Origin: an uncultured Bacteroidota bacterium
GTDB taxonomy: Bacteria; Bacteroidota; Bacteroidia; AKYH767-A; OLB10
Length of the DNA stretch: 63,567 nucleotides
NCBI GenBank assembly: GCA_903881665.1
Contig: CAIRUC010000040.1
Span: 1 to 63,567 of the forward strand
Direction of reading: 5' to 3'
Position numbers and translations under genes: made by a program. The first letter of the stretch is position 1. Every line of letters begins with the position of its first letter. The notes below the pieces were generated by a model, which saw nothing but the letters and a program-made list of their open reading frames with translations, did no database searches and was not told the origin of the DNA. Positions 25,864 through 34,130 of this stretch are shown here, one piece after another.

Positions 25864-27216
25864 TTATTTTATTATTGAATTGCTTCGTTCTTTGTAATCT
25901 TTTATAAAACTACTGTACCATTTTCCCGATTTTTTTATCGTTCGGTGTTGTGTTTCAAAATCTACATGAATAATTCCAAAACGAGGAGTATATCCTTCCG
26001 ACCATTCAAAGTTGTCTAGTAATGACCAAACAAAATACCCATCAATTTTTAATCCTTCTTGTTTCGCTCTTAGTACTTGTTCAATATATGATTTTAAATA
26101 ATTAACTCGCTTTTCATCGTTAATTTTCCCATCAATAATTCGATCTTTAAACGCCGCACCATTTTCAGTAATATAAAGTTCCTTAACTTCTTTGTATTGG
26201 TTAAATTGCTTTATCATTTCATAAATCGAATCAGGATATATTTCCCAATTCATTATCGTACGTTCTACATTTCTTGATTTAGCGTCCATTATCTTTGCAT
26301 TTAAATAGGGCATAAATTTAGAATGAGAGACTACTTCTCTTGTGTAATTCTGAATTCCGATAAAATCCGGAATTGCTACTAGATTTTCTAAGTCATTTCC
26401 TTTAATGTAAGGCTCCATTTTATTTAGAAATGGTAAAGTATCTGTTGGATATCCATAACCCAATAGTGGCTCTATAAATAGTCGATTTATTAACGCATCT
26501 GTTTTTTTAACTGCGAGTCTATCTTCTACACTATTTGGGTTTAACGGAGTAATATGAGAACAGGAGAAGGTGGTTCCAATATGTGCATCTGAAAATGTAG
26601 CGCGTATTGTTTTTATTCCTTCGGCTTGTGTTAAGGCTGCGTGATGTAATGCTGGAAAATAATTATCAATTCCTTTTCTTCCTGGCGCGTGAACACCTAA
26701 AAAGTAGCCTGCGCCCGTAAAAACGCCTGGCTCATTTAATACCATCCAATGTTTAACTCGGTCGCCAAGTCTATTTACAATAATAGCTGTATACTCACTA
26801 AACCATTGTATTATATCCCTGTTTGTCCAACCTCCTTTTTCTTCCAATTCTTGAGGTAAATCCCAATGATAAAGTGTAACCCATGGATCAACGTTGTTCT
26901 CAAGACAATAATCTGTTAATCGATCGTAAAAATCTAATCCGCGCTGATTAATAAATCCAGGGCCTAATGGCATTACTCTAGGCCAAGAAACTGAAAATCT
27001 AAAATTATTTATGTTTAGATTAGATAAAAGTCGTATGTCTTCTTTATAGTGATAATAGAATTCGCAAGTCTTATCCCCATTCTGATTGTTTACTATTGAT
27101 TTTTTTCTTTTGCAAAATTCATCCCATATCGATGATCTTTTTCCATCTGCAAATTTTCCTCCTTCTATTTGATAGGCTGAGGTTGCTGCGCCCCAAATGA
27201 ATTCTTTAGTCATCAT
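25864..27216 (-). CDS. GH1 beta-glucosidase family protein
   Basis: 450 aa from ATG 27216; a TTG further up would overlap the upstream gene, and a second ATG follows at 27213. GH1 hallmarks are all present: the N-terminal FIWGAATSAYQIEG, RFSVSWPRV, TLYHWDLPQ, the acid/base in VLNEPG (Glu about 162), the nucleophile in YITENG (Glu about 351) and the C-terminal WSLLDNFEWSEGY aglycone loop. No signal peptide, so cytoplasmic. It hydrolyses, or transglycosylates, beta-linked sugars. Last gene of a three-gene unit with a MurG-like glycosyltransferase and an LpxH-like phosphoesterase; the glycosyltransferase stop is one base before this ATG. Confidence 0.92.
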   Translation of the reverse strand: MMTKEFIWGAATSAYQIEGGKFADGKRSSIWDEFCKRKKSIVNNQNGDKTCEFYYHYKEDIRLLSNLNINNFRFSVSWPRVMPLGPGFINQRGLDFYDRLTDYCLENNVDPWVTLYHWDLPQELEEKGGWTNRDIIQWFSEYTAIIVNRLGDRVKHWMVLNEPGVFTGAGYFLGVHAPGRKGIDNYFPALHHAALTQAEGIKTIRATFSDAHIGTTFSCSHITPLNPNSVEDRLAVKKTDALINRLFIEPLLGYGYPTDTLPFLNKMEPYIKGNDLENLVAIPDFIGIQNYTREVVSHSKFMPYLNAKIMDAKSRNVERTIMNWEIYPDSIYEMIKQFNQYKEVKELYITENGAAFKDRIIDGKINDEKRVNYLKSYIEQVLRAKQEGLKIDGYFVWSLLDNFEWSEGYTPRFGIIHVDFETQHRTIKKSGKWYSSFIKDYKERSNSIIK

Positions 27217-27217
27217 T

Positions 27218-28285
27218 TTAATTGTCAGCAAGTGACATTGTCATGATTTTTTCAAAGAAGTTCATAGCTTTTCTTTTTGTCGAAACAGGAAGCATTTCAT
27301 TAACATGATTCTTAATTATCTTGTCAATTATTTCTTCTGTATTATCTTTATATTCGACTTCAATTGAACGTCCATGCTTAAGCCAATCTTGAATCTCAGG
27401 AAAGTGTTTTTTCTTTAAATTTTTAATAACAGTTACTCCCATTGATTTTAATACCGCTGCATTGCAATGTTGTTCGTATTGATTTTTCATTGGTATTACC
27501 ATTAATTTCTTTCCTAAGAATAAGGCCTCTGAGGTAGTTCCAAAACCGGCATTCGTAATTACTCCTTGACAAGATGCGAGGCTGTCAATAAATGCCGCAC
27601 TAGTTAAGGGTAGCACATTGAAATTTGATTTTTTATATTCTTTTCTAATATGCTTGCTGAATACTTGAAATTCGATATTTGCAAAGTGCTTTAATTTGTC
27701 GATAATTCTTTTATCATCATACGAAGGCAGATATACTGTTATATGTTTTTTATTGCTTATCGCAGCCTGTCTTATTTCTTGTCTAATAATAGGAGTTGAA
27801 ATGGTTTTATCAAATGACTTGAAATGAAATCCATATGAATGCGTTACCGGCGCATAGTGGTTTAATACAGCCTTTCCTAATGTATCCGATTTTTTTGGAC
27901 GCGGAGCTAATGGATGTAATGTGGCTGCTTGGTTGCTTAACCCAATACAAACTTTATTGTTTAGTTTCGCCGCCCAACTTGAAACGGGCTCAAAATCACT
28001 AATAATTAAATCATATTCTTCTATAGGAATTGATTTTATTTCATTTAATAGTTTAGATGAATCTAATGCTAAGTATGTTTTCGTGAAGTCTATACCTCCG
28101 TTTTTCCCAAAAATAAATCCAAGTCCATGTAATTTGTATTTTACTTCGAACGGCAATTCTAAATCCCATTGAGAAGAACTGATCAAAATATCAGTTTCTC
28201 CCTTTTGCTTTAATAAAGGTACGATTTCTAATGCTCTGCTAATGTGACCGTTTCCGGTTCCTTGAATGGCATATAATATTTTCAT
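27218..28285 (-). CDS. MurG-like glycosyltransferase (Glyco_trans_1_3 type)
   Basis: 355 aa GT-B protein. The N-terminal GTGNGHISRALEI glycine-rich loop is that of GT28/MurG-like enzymes. In the C-terminal half, GVITNAGFGTTSEALFLGKKLMVIPM carries the conserved G..T..EAL motif that contacts the nucleotide sugar. Soluble or peripherally attached, with no signal peptide. Lies 17 bases after the metallophosphoesterase gene and just before the GH1 gene. Relatives glycosylate lipids or small acceptors; a membrane glycolipid is a reasonable guess here. Confidence 0.8.
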   Translation of the reverse strand: MKILYAIQGTGNGHISRALEIVPLLKQKGETDILISSSQWDLELPFEVKYKLHGLGFIFGKNGGIDFTKTYLALDSSKLLNEIKSIPIEEYDLIISDFEPVSSWAAKLNNKVCIGLSNQAATLHPLAPRPKKSDTLGKAVLNHYAPVTHSYGFHFKSFDKTISTPIIRQEIRQAAISNKKHITVYLPSYDDKRIIDKLKHFANIEFQVFSKHIRKEYKKSNFNVLPLTSAAFIDSLASCQGVITNAGFGTTSEALFLGKKLMVIPMKNQYEQHCNAAVLKSMGVTVIKNLKKKHFPEIQDWLKHGRSIEVEYKDNTEEIIDKIIKNHVNEMLPVSTKRKAMNFFEKIMTMSLADN

Positions 28286-28302
28286 GTATGGTAGTTCGAA
28301 TT

Positions 28303-29163
28303 TTATGATTTTCCTTGATTATTTAATTCGGCGAAAAGCATTTTAAATAAATCTTTGTTATTCATCGAATCTAAATCATCGTCTTCGCTTGGTAATTCAA
28401 CTTCATTCGTATTCTCATGTTTGTATAAAGTCCACTCTCCATTATTATATTCTAATGCAGTTAGATTTTCTACCCAATCACCCGAGTTTAAATAAGTTAC
28501 TGAACCACGCTCGTTTTTTAATTCTTTAATCTCTGGTTGATGAATATGCCCACAAACGACGTAGTCGTATTTGTTGTTTATGGCGATATCCGCACAAGTT
28601 ATTTCAAAGTCGTTTATAAATTTAACAGCTTTTTTTACACTGTTTTTTATTTTCTTTGATAACGATATTTTTTCTCTTCCGCTTTTTTCTAATATAAAAT
28701 TGGCAAATCGATTTAGTAGAATTAATAAATCATACCCAATCGCTCCTAATTTTGTAAGCCATTTGGCATGTTGCATGGTAACATCAAATACATCTCCGTG
28801 AAATACCCAAGCCTTTTTTCCATCTAAGTCTAAAATTAATTTATTGCTTATTTCTAAATTTCCAAGACTAAATCCTGCAAACTTTCTAAGCATTTCATCG
28901 TGATTACCGGTAATGTAATATACAGGAACTCCTTTTGAGGCAAATCGTATGATTTCTCGTAATACTTTCATGTGTGATTTAGGAAAATAATTTTTACTAA
29001 ATTGCCATATGTCAATTATGTCACCATTTAAAACAATCATCGATGGTTTTATTGACTTTAAGTACCGTACTAACTCTTTCGCATGACACCCGTATGTCCC
29101 AAGGTGAATGTCAGATATTACTACTATTTCAACTTCTCTCCTTAACGACGATATGACTTTCAT
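28303..29163 (-). CDS. LpxH-like calcineurin-type metallophosphoesterase
   Basis: 286 aa with the full set of metal-binding motifs: SDIHLG (DxH), NGDIIDIW (GDxxD), TGNHDE (GNHD), a His in FHGDVFD, and CGHIHQP (GHxH). The GDxxDIW variant and the length resemble UDP-2,3-diacylglucosamine pyrophosphatases (LpxH family), which act in lipid A synthesis, but lipid-linked pyrophosphates of other kinds are also cleaved by relatives. First gene of a three-gene unit with a glycosyltransferase and a GH1 enzyme, suggesting glycolipid metabolism. Confidence 0.82.
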   Translation of the reverse strand: MKVISSLRREVEIVVISDIHLGTYGCHAKELVRYLKSIKPSMIVLNGDIIDIWQFSKNYFPKSHMKVLREIIRFASKGVPVYYITGNHDEMLRKFAGFSLGNLEISNKLILDLDGKKAWVFHGDVFDVTMQHAKWLTKLGAIGYDLLILLNRFANFILEKSGREKISLSKKIKNSVKKAVKFINDFEITCADIAINNKYDYVVCGHIHQPEIKELKNERGSVTYLNSGDWVENLTALEYNNGEWTLYKHENTNEVELPSEDDDLDSMNNKDLFKMLFAELNNQGKS

Positions 29164-29490
29164 TTTTTACGAATAAATATTATTTTCTAGATCAAATCGA
29201 TGTAGTCGTAAATATTTGTAGGGTGAAGAAAAGGAAAGAAAAAATCTAATGAAAAAAAGTTCGGTTCGATACTTTAATAAGTTAATTGTAGAGCTATGTT
29301 TCACCATGATGCAATTTTAAAGCAGTTCTGTTACTTTAATCTATGTAGTATGTTATTTATTTGTTAAGCAGAATAACATTTTAATATGTAAATATTGTAA
29401 CGCTTATAGTTATTTATGTAATGTTTTCTAATATGGCTAAATATACTTTTGTAAGATTGCTAAATCTTTTTCGCAGTTAAATTATTTGTA
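29164..29490. other. Divergent intergenic region before the BON gene
   Basis: A gap of about 330 AT-rich bases between the phosphoesterase and BON genes. It holds a candidate -7 box (29444-29451) for the BON gene. I see no RNA gene, repeat or reading frame. Confidence 0.55.
29444..29451 (+). promoter_or_regulatory. Candidate -7 box for the BON gene
   Basis: TACTTTTG matches TAnnTTTG. Transcription would start near 29458, about 33 bases before the ATG at 29491, the position where the BON gene would be expected to start if one base were restored. Confidence 0.35.
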
Positions 29491-29546
29491 ATGAAATAAA
29501 CGTAGAACCTCAAAAAAAAATTAAGGAATTCATTCATTGGGAACCA

Positions 29547-30167
29547 TTGCTTCGAAATAGTCAAATTGATGTAGTTGCTAAAGATGGAATTGTTACACTG
29601 TTGGTGGTAGTGGATAGTTATCATAAAAAGACTTTAGTGGAAGAGACCGTTAAAAATGTTTTTTGGGTCAAGGCTATCGTAGAGAAATTGGAGGTTAAAC
29701 TCGATATGAATTTGAATGTTCAGGATGATGCGATTGCCGAAGAGGTTTTAATGGCGCTGCGAATTAATCTCGAAATTCCAAACGATAAAATAAAATTTAA
29801 AGTGGAAAAAGGGTGGGTTATTTTGGATGGAGAAATAAATTGGAATTTTGAACGTGAATCGGCAAAAAAAGCAGTAAGTTGTTTGGCTGGGATGAAGGTT
29901 GTAATATCTAATTTGGGATTGAAGCCTGAATCACATGATGTAGTTGAAAAAGTTCAATTAGAAGGGGCCTTAGAACGTAATTGGTCCATAAATGCTGATG
30001 ACATTAAGGTAGTAGTTGTTGGAACGAAAGTTACTTTAAGAGGAACGGTTAATACGTGGCATCAAAAATATGAAGCGGAACGAATTGCTTGGAATGCCCC
30101 TAGCGTGTGGATTGTTGTAAATGCACTTGCTGTGGAATATGATCATGAATTTGCTGGGTATAAATAA
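29547..30167 (+). CDS. Triple BON-domain protein, 5' end apparently frameshifted
   Basis: 206 aa counted from TTG 29547. Three BON modules are visible: about 5-55 (VAKDGIVTLLVVVDSYHKK), 65-125 (KFKVEKGWVILDGEINW) and 135-195 (VVVVGTKVTLRGTVNTWHQK). BON proteins of about 220 aa are usually cytoplasmic or periplasmic stress proteins. The conserved HWEPLL that opens this family is encoded upstream of the TTG, in frame but without an ATG. An ATG at 29491 reads ATG AAA TAA; adding one A to its A-run gives MKINVEPQKKIKEFIHWEPLL in frame with the rest, about 225 aa. Some BON glycines are also replaced. The gene may be a recent pseudogene or carry a sequence error. A terminator follows downstream. 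Confidence 0.65.
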   Translation: MLRNSQIDVVAKDGIVTLLVVVDSYHKKTLVEETVKNVFWVKAIVEKLEVKLDMNLNVQDDAIAEEVLMALRINLEIPNDKIKFKVEKGWVILDGEINWNFERESAKKAVSCLAGMKVVISNLGLKPESHDVVEKVQLEGALERNWSINADDIKVVVVGTKVTLRGTVNTWHQKYEAERIAWNAPSVWIVVNALAVEYDHEFAGYK

Positions 30168-30313
30168 ATGATATTACTTTTCGATCGCTATGTAGTACTG
30201 CTTTTGAAAATTATTTGTAAGCAGTTTAATTATTTTATTCTTACTTTGAATCGTTTAATATTTTTGAAGGGTGATGAATTAATTAGTCTTAGCGTAAGCT
30301 AGATTTGTTGAAA

Positions 30314-30346
30314 AAAGAAAGCCGACGAATTTCGTCGGCTTTCTTT
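30314..30346. terminator. Bidirectional terminator between BON gene and cysQ
   Basis: AAAGAAAGCCGACG (30314-30327) pairs with CGTCGGCTTTCTTT (30333-30346), 14 perfect pairs closing a 5-base loop, with A-runs on the left and T-runs on the right. It lies between convergent genes and can stop transcription in both directions. Confidence 0.88.
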
Positions 30347-30354
30347 AGCTTTTT

Positions 30355-31173
30355 TTAACCTACAACAAACCAAGGATTCAATAAATTTTCTTTATTATAT
30401 ATAATTGGCGTCGATGCAGTCGGATTATAAACTTTATATCCGGCATACATTGCTATCGCTTGTCCGGCAGCAGTATCCCATTCCATGGTAGGCGCAAAGC
30501 GAGGATAAATATCTGCAGCACCTTCTGCTACCAAACATAATTTTAATGAACTTCCTTTCGATATTAAATCAAGTTCACCATGTTTCACTCTTAATTCTTC
30601 AATGAATTCTTGCGTTTCTTCGCTCATGTGACTTCTGCTGGCTACTACGGTATACTTTCGTTCAGTGTCTTTAATTGGAAGTTTCTTAGACGCAGAAATA
30701 AACTGCTCTACAATGTTGTTTGAAAGTGAAAGGTGTATTAAATCAGTGTAATCAGCTTCTATTTTAAAACTGCCAATTCCTTCAACAGCGAAATAAAGTG
30801 AATTAATAATGGGGGCATAGATGACTCCCGCTATTGGAGTATTCTCTTTTATTAATGCGATATTGACAGTGAACTCTCCATTTCTCTTAATGAATTCTTT
30901 TGTGCCATCTAATGGATCTACTAACCAAAATAATTGCCATTTACTTCTTTCTTCATAAGGAATCATTTTCCCTTCTTCGCTTAACACTGGAAGCATGGTT
31001 TCTGCAAGTCCGGCTATGATTTTAAGGTGAGCACGTTTGTCGGCTTCTGTTAATGGACTTTTATCGTCTTTTAAATCAACAGAAATTTCATTTGCGTACA
31101 CATCAGTAATTTCTTTTCCTGCAAGTAGGGCTGTTTTAATGGCGATTGCCAAAAGTTCACTGTAATTTTCCAT
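30355..31173 (-). CDS. cysQ: 3'(2'),5'-bisphosphate nucleotidase CysQ
   Basis: 272 aa from ATG 31173; a TTG at 31197 would overlap the cysN stop and is less likely. Inositol-monophosphatase fold with the metal-binding signatures WLVDPLDGTKEF (about 85-96) and WDTAAGQAIA near the C-terminus, and SPLTEADKRAH earlier, as in CysQ. It hydrolyses 3'-phosphoadenosine 5'-phosphate, the by-product of sulfotransferases, to AMP, relieving inhibition and recycling the nucleotide. Last gene of the sulfate activation operon, 16 bases after cysN, ending at a strong terminator. Confidence 0.9.
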   Translation of the reverse strand: MENYSELLAIAIKTALLAGKEITDVYANEISVDLKDDKSPLTEADKRAHLKIIAGLAETMLPVLSEEGKMIPYEERSKWQLFWLVDPLDGTKEFIKRNGEFTVNIALIKENTPIAGVIYAPIINSLYFAVEGIGSFKIEADYTDLIHLSLSNNIVEQFISASKKLPIKDTERKYTVVASRSHMSEETQEFIEELRVKHGELDLISKGSSLKLCLVAEGAADIYPRFAPTMEWDTAAGQAIAMYAGYKVYNPTASTPIIYNKENLLNPWFVVG

Positions 31174-31189
31174 TTCTATATACAGTTGA

Positions 31190-32464
31190 TTAAACAATCA
31201 TTCCTGCAGCAACAGTTTCGTTCGTAGCTTCATCAATTAAAATCACACTCCCTGTATATCTGTTTTTACGATAGGAATCAAAGTATAATGGAACTGTTGT
31301 TTTTATGTTGATACGAGCAATGTCATTCATGCCTATTTCTTTATCGTTTTCGTTGCGATGCAAAGTGTTGATGTCGATTTTGTACCGAATGTCTTTTATT
31401 ACGCAACGCGCATCTTTAATGGTATGACGTATTGCGTATTTTCCTCCTAGCTGCAATTTATTGACATTCATCCAACAAATCATTACATCTAGTTCTTGCT
31501 CAATTTTTGGACTATTGTTTTCGCGAACAATCATGTCGCCGCGACTAATATCTACATCACGATCTAATGTCATTGTTACCGACATAGGGGCATAGGCTTC
31601 TTCAATATTTTGACCAAATAATTCAACCGTTTTAATGATCGCCGATTCTCCACTTGGCAAAATTTTAACTTTATCTCCTGGCTTGTAAATACCGCTTACT
31701 ATTCGCCCTGCATAACCTCTGTAATCATGATATTCAGTTTGCTGCGGCCGAATAACATATTGAACAGGAAATCTACAGTCGATATGGTTTTCGTCACTAC
31801 TAATATGGATGTTATCGAGAAGATACATTAATGTTGCTCCTTGATACCATGGCATGTTTTGAGATTTGTCAACTACATTATCTCCCTTTAGTGCACTAAT
31901 AGGTAAGAAGTGTACGTCTTTAATGTCGAGTTTAGATGATACATGTTTAAATTCTTCTACAACTTTGTTAAATACTTCTTCTGAATAGTCTACCAAATCC
32001 ATTTTGTTTATACAAATGATAAGATGTGGTATTTGTAATAACGAAGCAATAAATGAATGGCGAATAGTTTGTTCTAATACTCCCTTACGCGCATCTACTA
32101 ATATCAACGCCACATTCGCAGTTGAAGCGCCAGTAACCATATTACGGGTGTATTGAATATGTCCAGGCGTATCAGCAATAATAAATTTACGTTTAGGCGT
32201 TGCAAAATAGCGATAGGCTACGTCAATTGTAATTCCTTGCTCACGCTCCGCTTTTAGTCCGTCGGTTAACAAACTTAAATCGATGTGTTCAAATCCTCGC
32301 TGATGACTTCGTTGTTCAATTGCCTCGAGTTGATCTTCGAAAATTTGTTTGGAATCATATAGCAAACGGCCTATCAACGTGCTTTTGCCGTCATCAACAC
32401 TTCCTGCTGTTGTAAAACGCAACAACTCCATGTTCATGTATCCGTCTTTGCTGAAATCACTCAT
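31190..32464 (-). CDS. cysN: Sulfate adenylyltransferase subunit 1 (GTPase) CysN
   Basis: 424 aa, translation-factor-like GTPase. G1 loop GSVDDGKST at 21-29, DTPGH (G3) near 98-102, NKMD (G4) near 150, then the EF-Tu-like beta-barrel domains 2 and 3. It couples GTP hydrolysis to formation of APS from sulfate and ATP by CysD. The length matches stand-alone CysN, i.e. it is not fused to CysC, which is a separate gene here. Lies 56 bases after cysD. Confidence 0.95.
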   Translation of the reverse strand: MSDFSKDGYMNMELLRFTTAGSVDDGKSTLIGRLLYDSKQIFEDQLEAIEQRSHQRGFEHIDLSLLTDGLKAEREQGITIDVAYRYFATPKRKFIIADTPGHIQYTRNMVTGASTANVALILVDARKGVLEQTIRHSFIASLLQIPHLIICINKMDLVDYSEEVFNKVVEEFKHVSSKLDIKDVHFLPISALKGDNVVDKSQNMPWYQGATLMYLLDNIHISSDENHIDCRFPVQYVIRPQQTEYHDYRGYAGRIVSGIYKPGDKVKILPSGESAIIKTVELFGQNIEEAYAPMSVTMTLDRDVDISRGDMIVRENNSPKIEQELDVMICWMNVNKLQLGGKYAIRHTIKDARCVIKDIRYKIDINTLHRNENDKEIGMNDIARINIKTTVPLYFDSYRKNRYTGSVILIDEATNETVAAGMIV

Positions 32465-32520
32465 TATATAAGATAATTATATTTTATTTAATTGTATAGA
32501 ATTTGAAGTGCTTTGAAATA

Positions 32521-33426
32521 CTAAAAGTAACCTGCCTTCTTTCTGTCTTCCATTGCTGTTTCACTGCGTTTGTCATCTTGACGAGTTCCGCGTTCTGTTG
32601 TTCTCGATGCAGCAATCTCGTCGATGATTTCGGATAATGAAGAGGCGGGCGACTCTACCGCTCCTGTACATGTCATATCACCAATTGTGCGGAATCGAAC
32701 TATTTTCTTTTCTGTTTTTTCGGTCTCTTTCAGAGTGATGTGCTCCGAATAGGCTAATAACATTCCATCACGATTAACAACATCGCGCTCGTGTGTAAAG
32801 TAGATTTCAGGTATCGGAATGTTTTCTAATTGGATATACATCCAAACATCCATTTCTGTCCAATTTGAAAGCGGAAATACTCTGAAGTGTTCTCCAATAT
32901 GTTTTCTTCCGTTTAATAACATCCATAATTCGGGTCGCTGATTTTTTGGATCCCATTGCCCGAATTCGTCTCTGTGCGAAAAGAATCGTTCTTTTGCTCT
33001 CGCTTTTTCTTCATCACGTCGAGCACCACCCATCGCTGCATCAATCTTGAGCTCTTCAAGTGCATCTAAGAGGGTAATTGTTTGTAAAACATTTCGACTC
33101 GCATTCGGACCTTTTTCTTCCCTGGCCCTTCCTTTATCGATAGAATCTTGAACATAACGCACCTCCAAACGAGCACCAATTTCTTCCACCATTTTGTCGC
33201 GGAAGGTTAATGTTTCTGGGAAGTTATGACCCGTATCAATATGAAGTAAAGGGAATGGAATTCGAGCAGGATAAAACGCTTTCCGTGCTAAATGTGTCAT
33301 TACAATCGAATCTTTACCGCCCGAGAAAAGCATTGCAGGACGCTCAAATTGTGATGCCGCTTCACGAATCACATAAATGGCTTCTGCTTCTAACTCTCGC
33401 AGGTGGTTTAAATGGTATAAAATCAT
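32521..33426 (-). CDS. cysD: Sulfate adenylyltransferase subunit 2 CysD
   Basis: 301 aa, the family length. PP-loop SGGKDS at 35-40 for ATP pyrophosphate binding, LLHIDTGHNFPET, the GGARRDEEKARAKER stretch typical of CysD, and a C-terminal end rich in basic residues (TAMEDRKKAGYF) as in Escherichia coli CysD. It makes APS together with CysN. It starts 6 bases after cysC, so the two are surely co-transcribed. Confidence 0.96.
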   Translation of the reverse strand: MILYHLNHLRELEAEAIYVIREAASQFERPAMLFSGGKDSIVMTHLARKAFYPARIPFPLLHIDTGHNFPETLTFRDKMVEEIGARLEVRYVQDSIDKGRAREEKGPNASRNVLQTITLLDALEELKIDAAMGGARRDEEKARAKERFFSHRDEFGQWDPKNQRPELWMLLNGRKHIGEHFRVFPLSNWTEMDVWMYIQLENIPIPEIYFTHERDVVNRDGMLLAYSEHITLKETEKTEKKIVRFRTIGDMTCTGAVESPASSLSEIIDEIAASRTTERGTRQDDKRSETAMEDRKKAGYF

Positions 33427-33432
33427 CCTATG

Positions 33433-34029
33433 TCAGGGTTTAATTCTTATGAACGAATAATCTAAAATTTGGGTTACGCACTCTTCTAAGCTATTTTCTG
33501 CCGTTTTCACTGTTATCTCTGCCGATTCAGGTGCTTCAAATGGCGATGATATGCCCGTGAAGTTGGGTATTTCACCTTTTCGAGCTTTTGCATAGAGCCC
33601 TTTTACATCGCGTTGTTCGCAAATTGCTAGCGGACAGTTAACATGTACTTCAATAAATTCTCCCTCTGAAACAAGCGCTCTAACGCGGTCTCGATCTTCT
33701 TTAAATGGAGAGATAAAGGCCGTAATTACAATGATGCCTGCATCCATAAATAGCTTAGCTACTTCGCCTATGCGTCGTATGTTTTCCCTCCTTCCCTCTT
33801 CGGTGAAGTCAATATTGTTGTTTAGCCCGTGGCGGATATTATCACCGTCGAGCAAGTAAGTCTTGTATCCTTTTACGTGTAATTCCTGCTCTAATTTATC
33901 GGCAATAGTGCTTTTCCCAGATCCCGAAAGACCTGTTAGCCAAATTAATACAGGGTTTTGCCCCAATAATTTAATCCTGTCTTTACGGGTGATTTTATAA
34001 TCTTGCTTAACAATATGGGTGGATTTCAT
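33433..34029 (-). CDS. cysC: Adenylylsulfate kinase CysC
   Basis: 198 aa from ATG 34029; an upstream TTG at 34062 would only add an atypical tail. P-loop GLSGSGKST at 33-41, the LDGDNIRHGLN segment that binds APS, and the RRENIRRIGEVAKLF and FISPFKEDRD blocks of APS kinases. It phosphorylates APS to PAPS, the donor for the four sulfotransferases in the window. Lies 101 bases downstream of the permease gene and 6 bases before cysD. Confidence 0.95.
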   Translation of the reverse strand: MKSTHIVKQDYKITRKDRIKLLGQNPVLIWLTGLSGSGKSTIADKLEQELHVKGYKTYLLDGDNIRHGLNNNIDFTEEGRRENIRRIGEVAKLFMDAGIIVITAFISPFKEDRDRVRALVSEGEFIEVHVNCPLAICEQRDVKGLYAKARKGEIPNFTGISSPFEAPESAEITVKTAENSLEECVTQILDYSFIRIKP

Positions 34030-34130
34030 GCGCTTACTTTTGTTCGGAAAATCCGGCTGCAAATTTCGCCTTTTATTTTGGAATTACCTCGAAAAAATGC
34101 ATCGGATTACTCGTGCCTGTCGGCTGTAGA

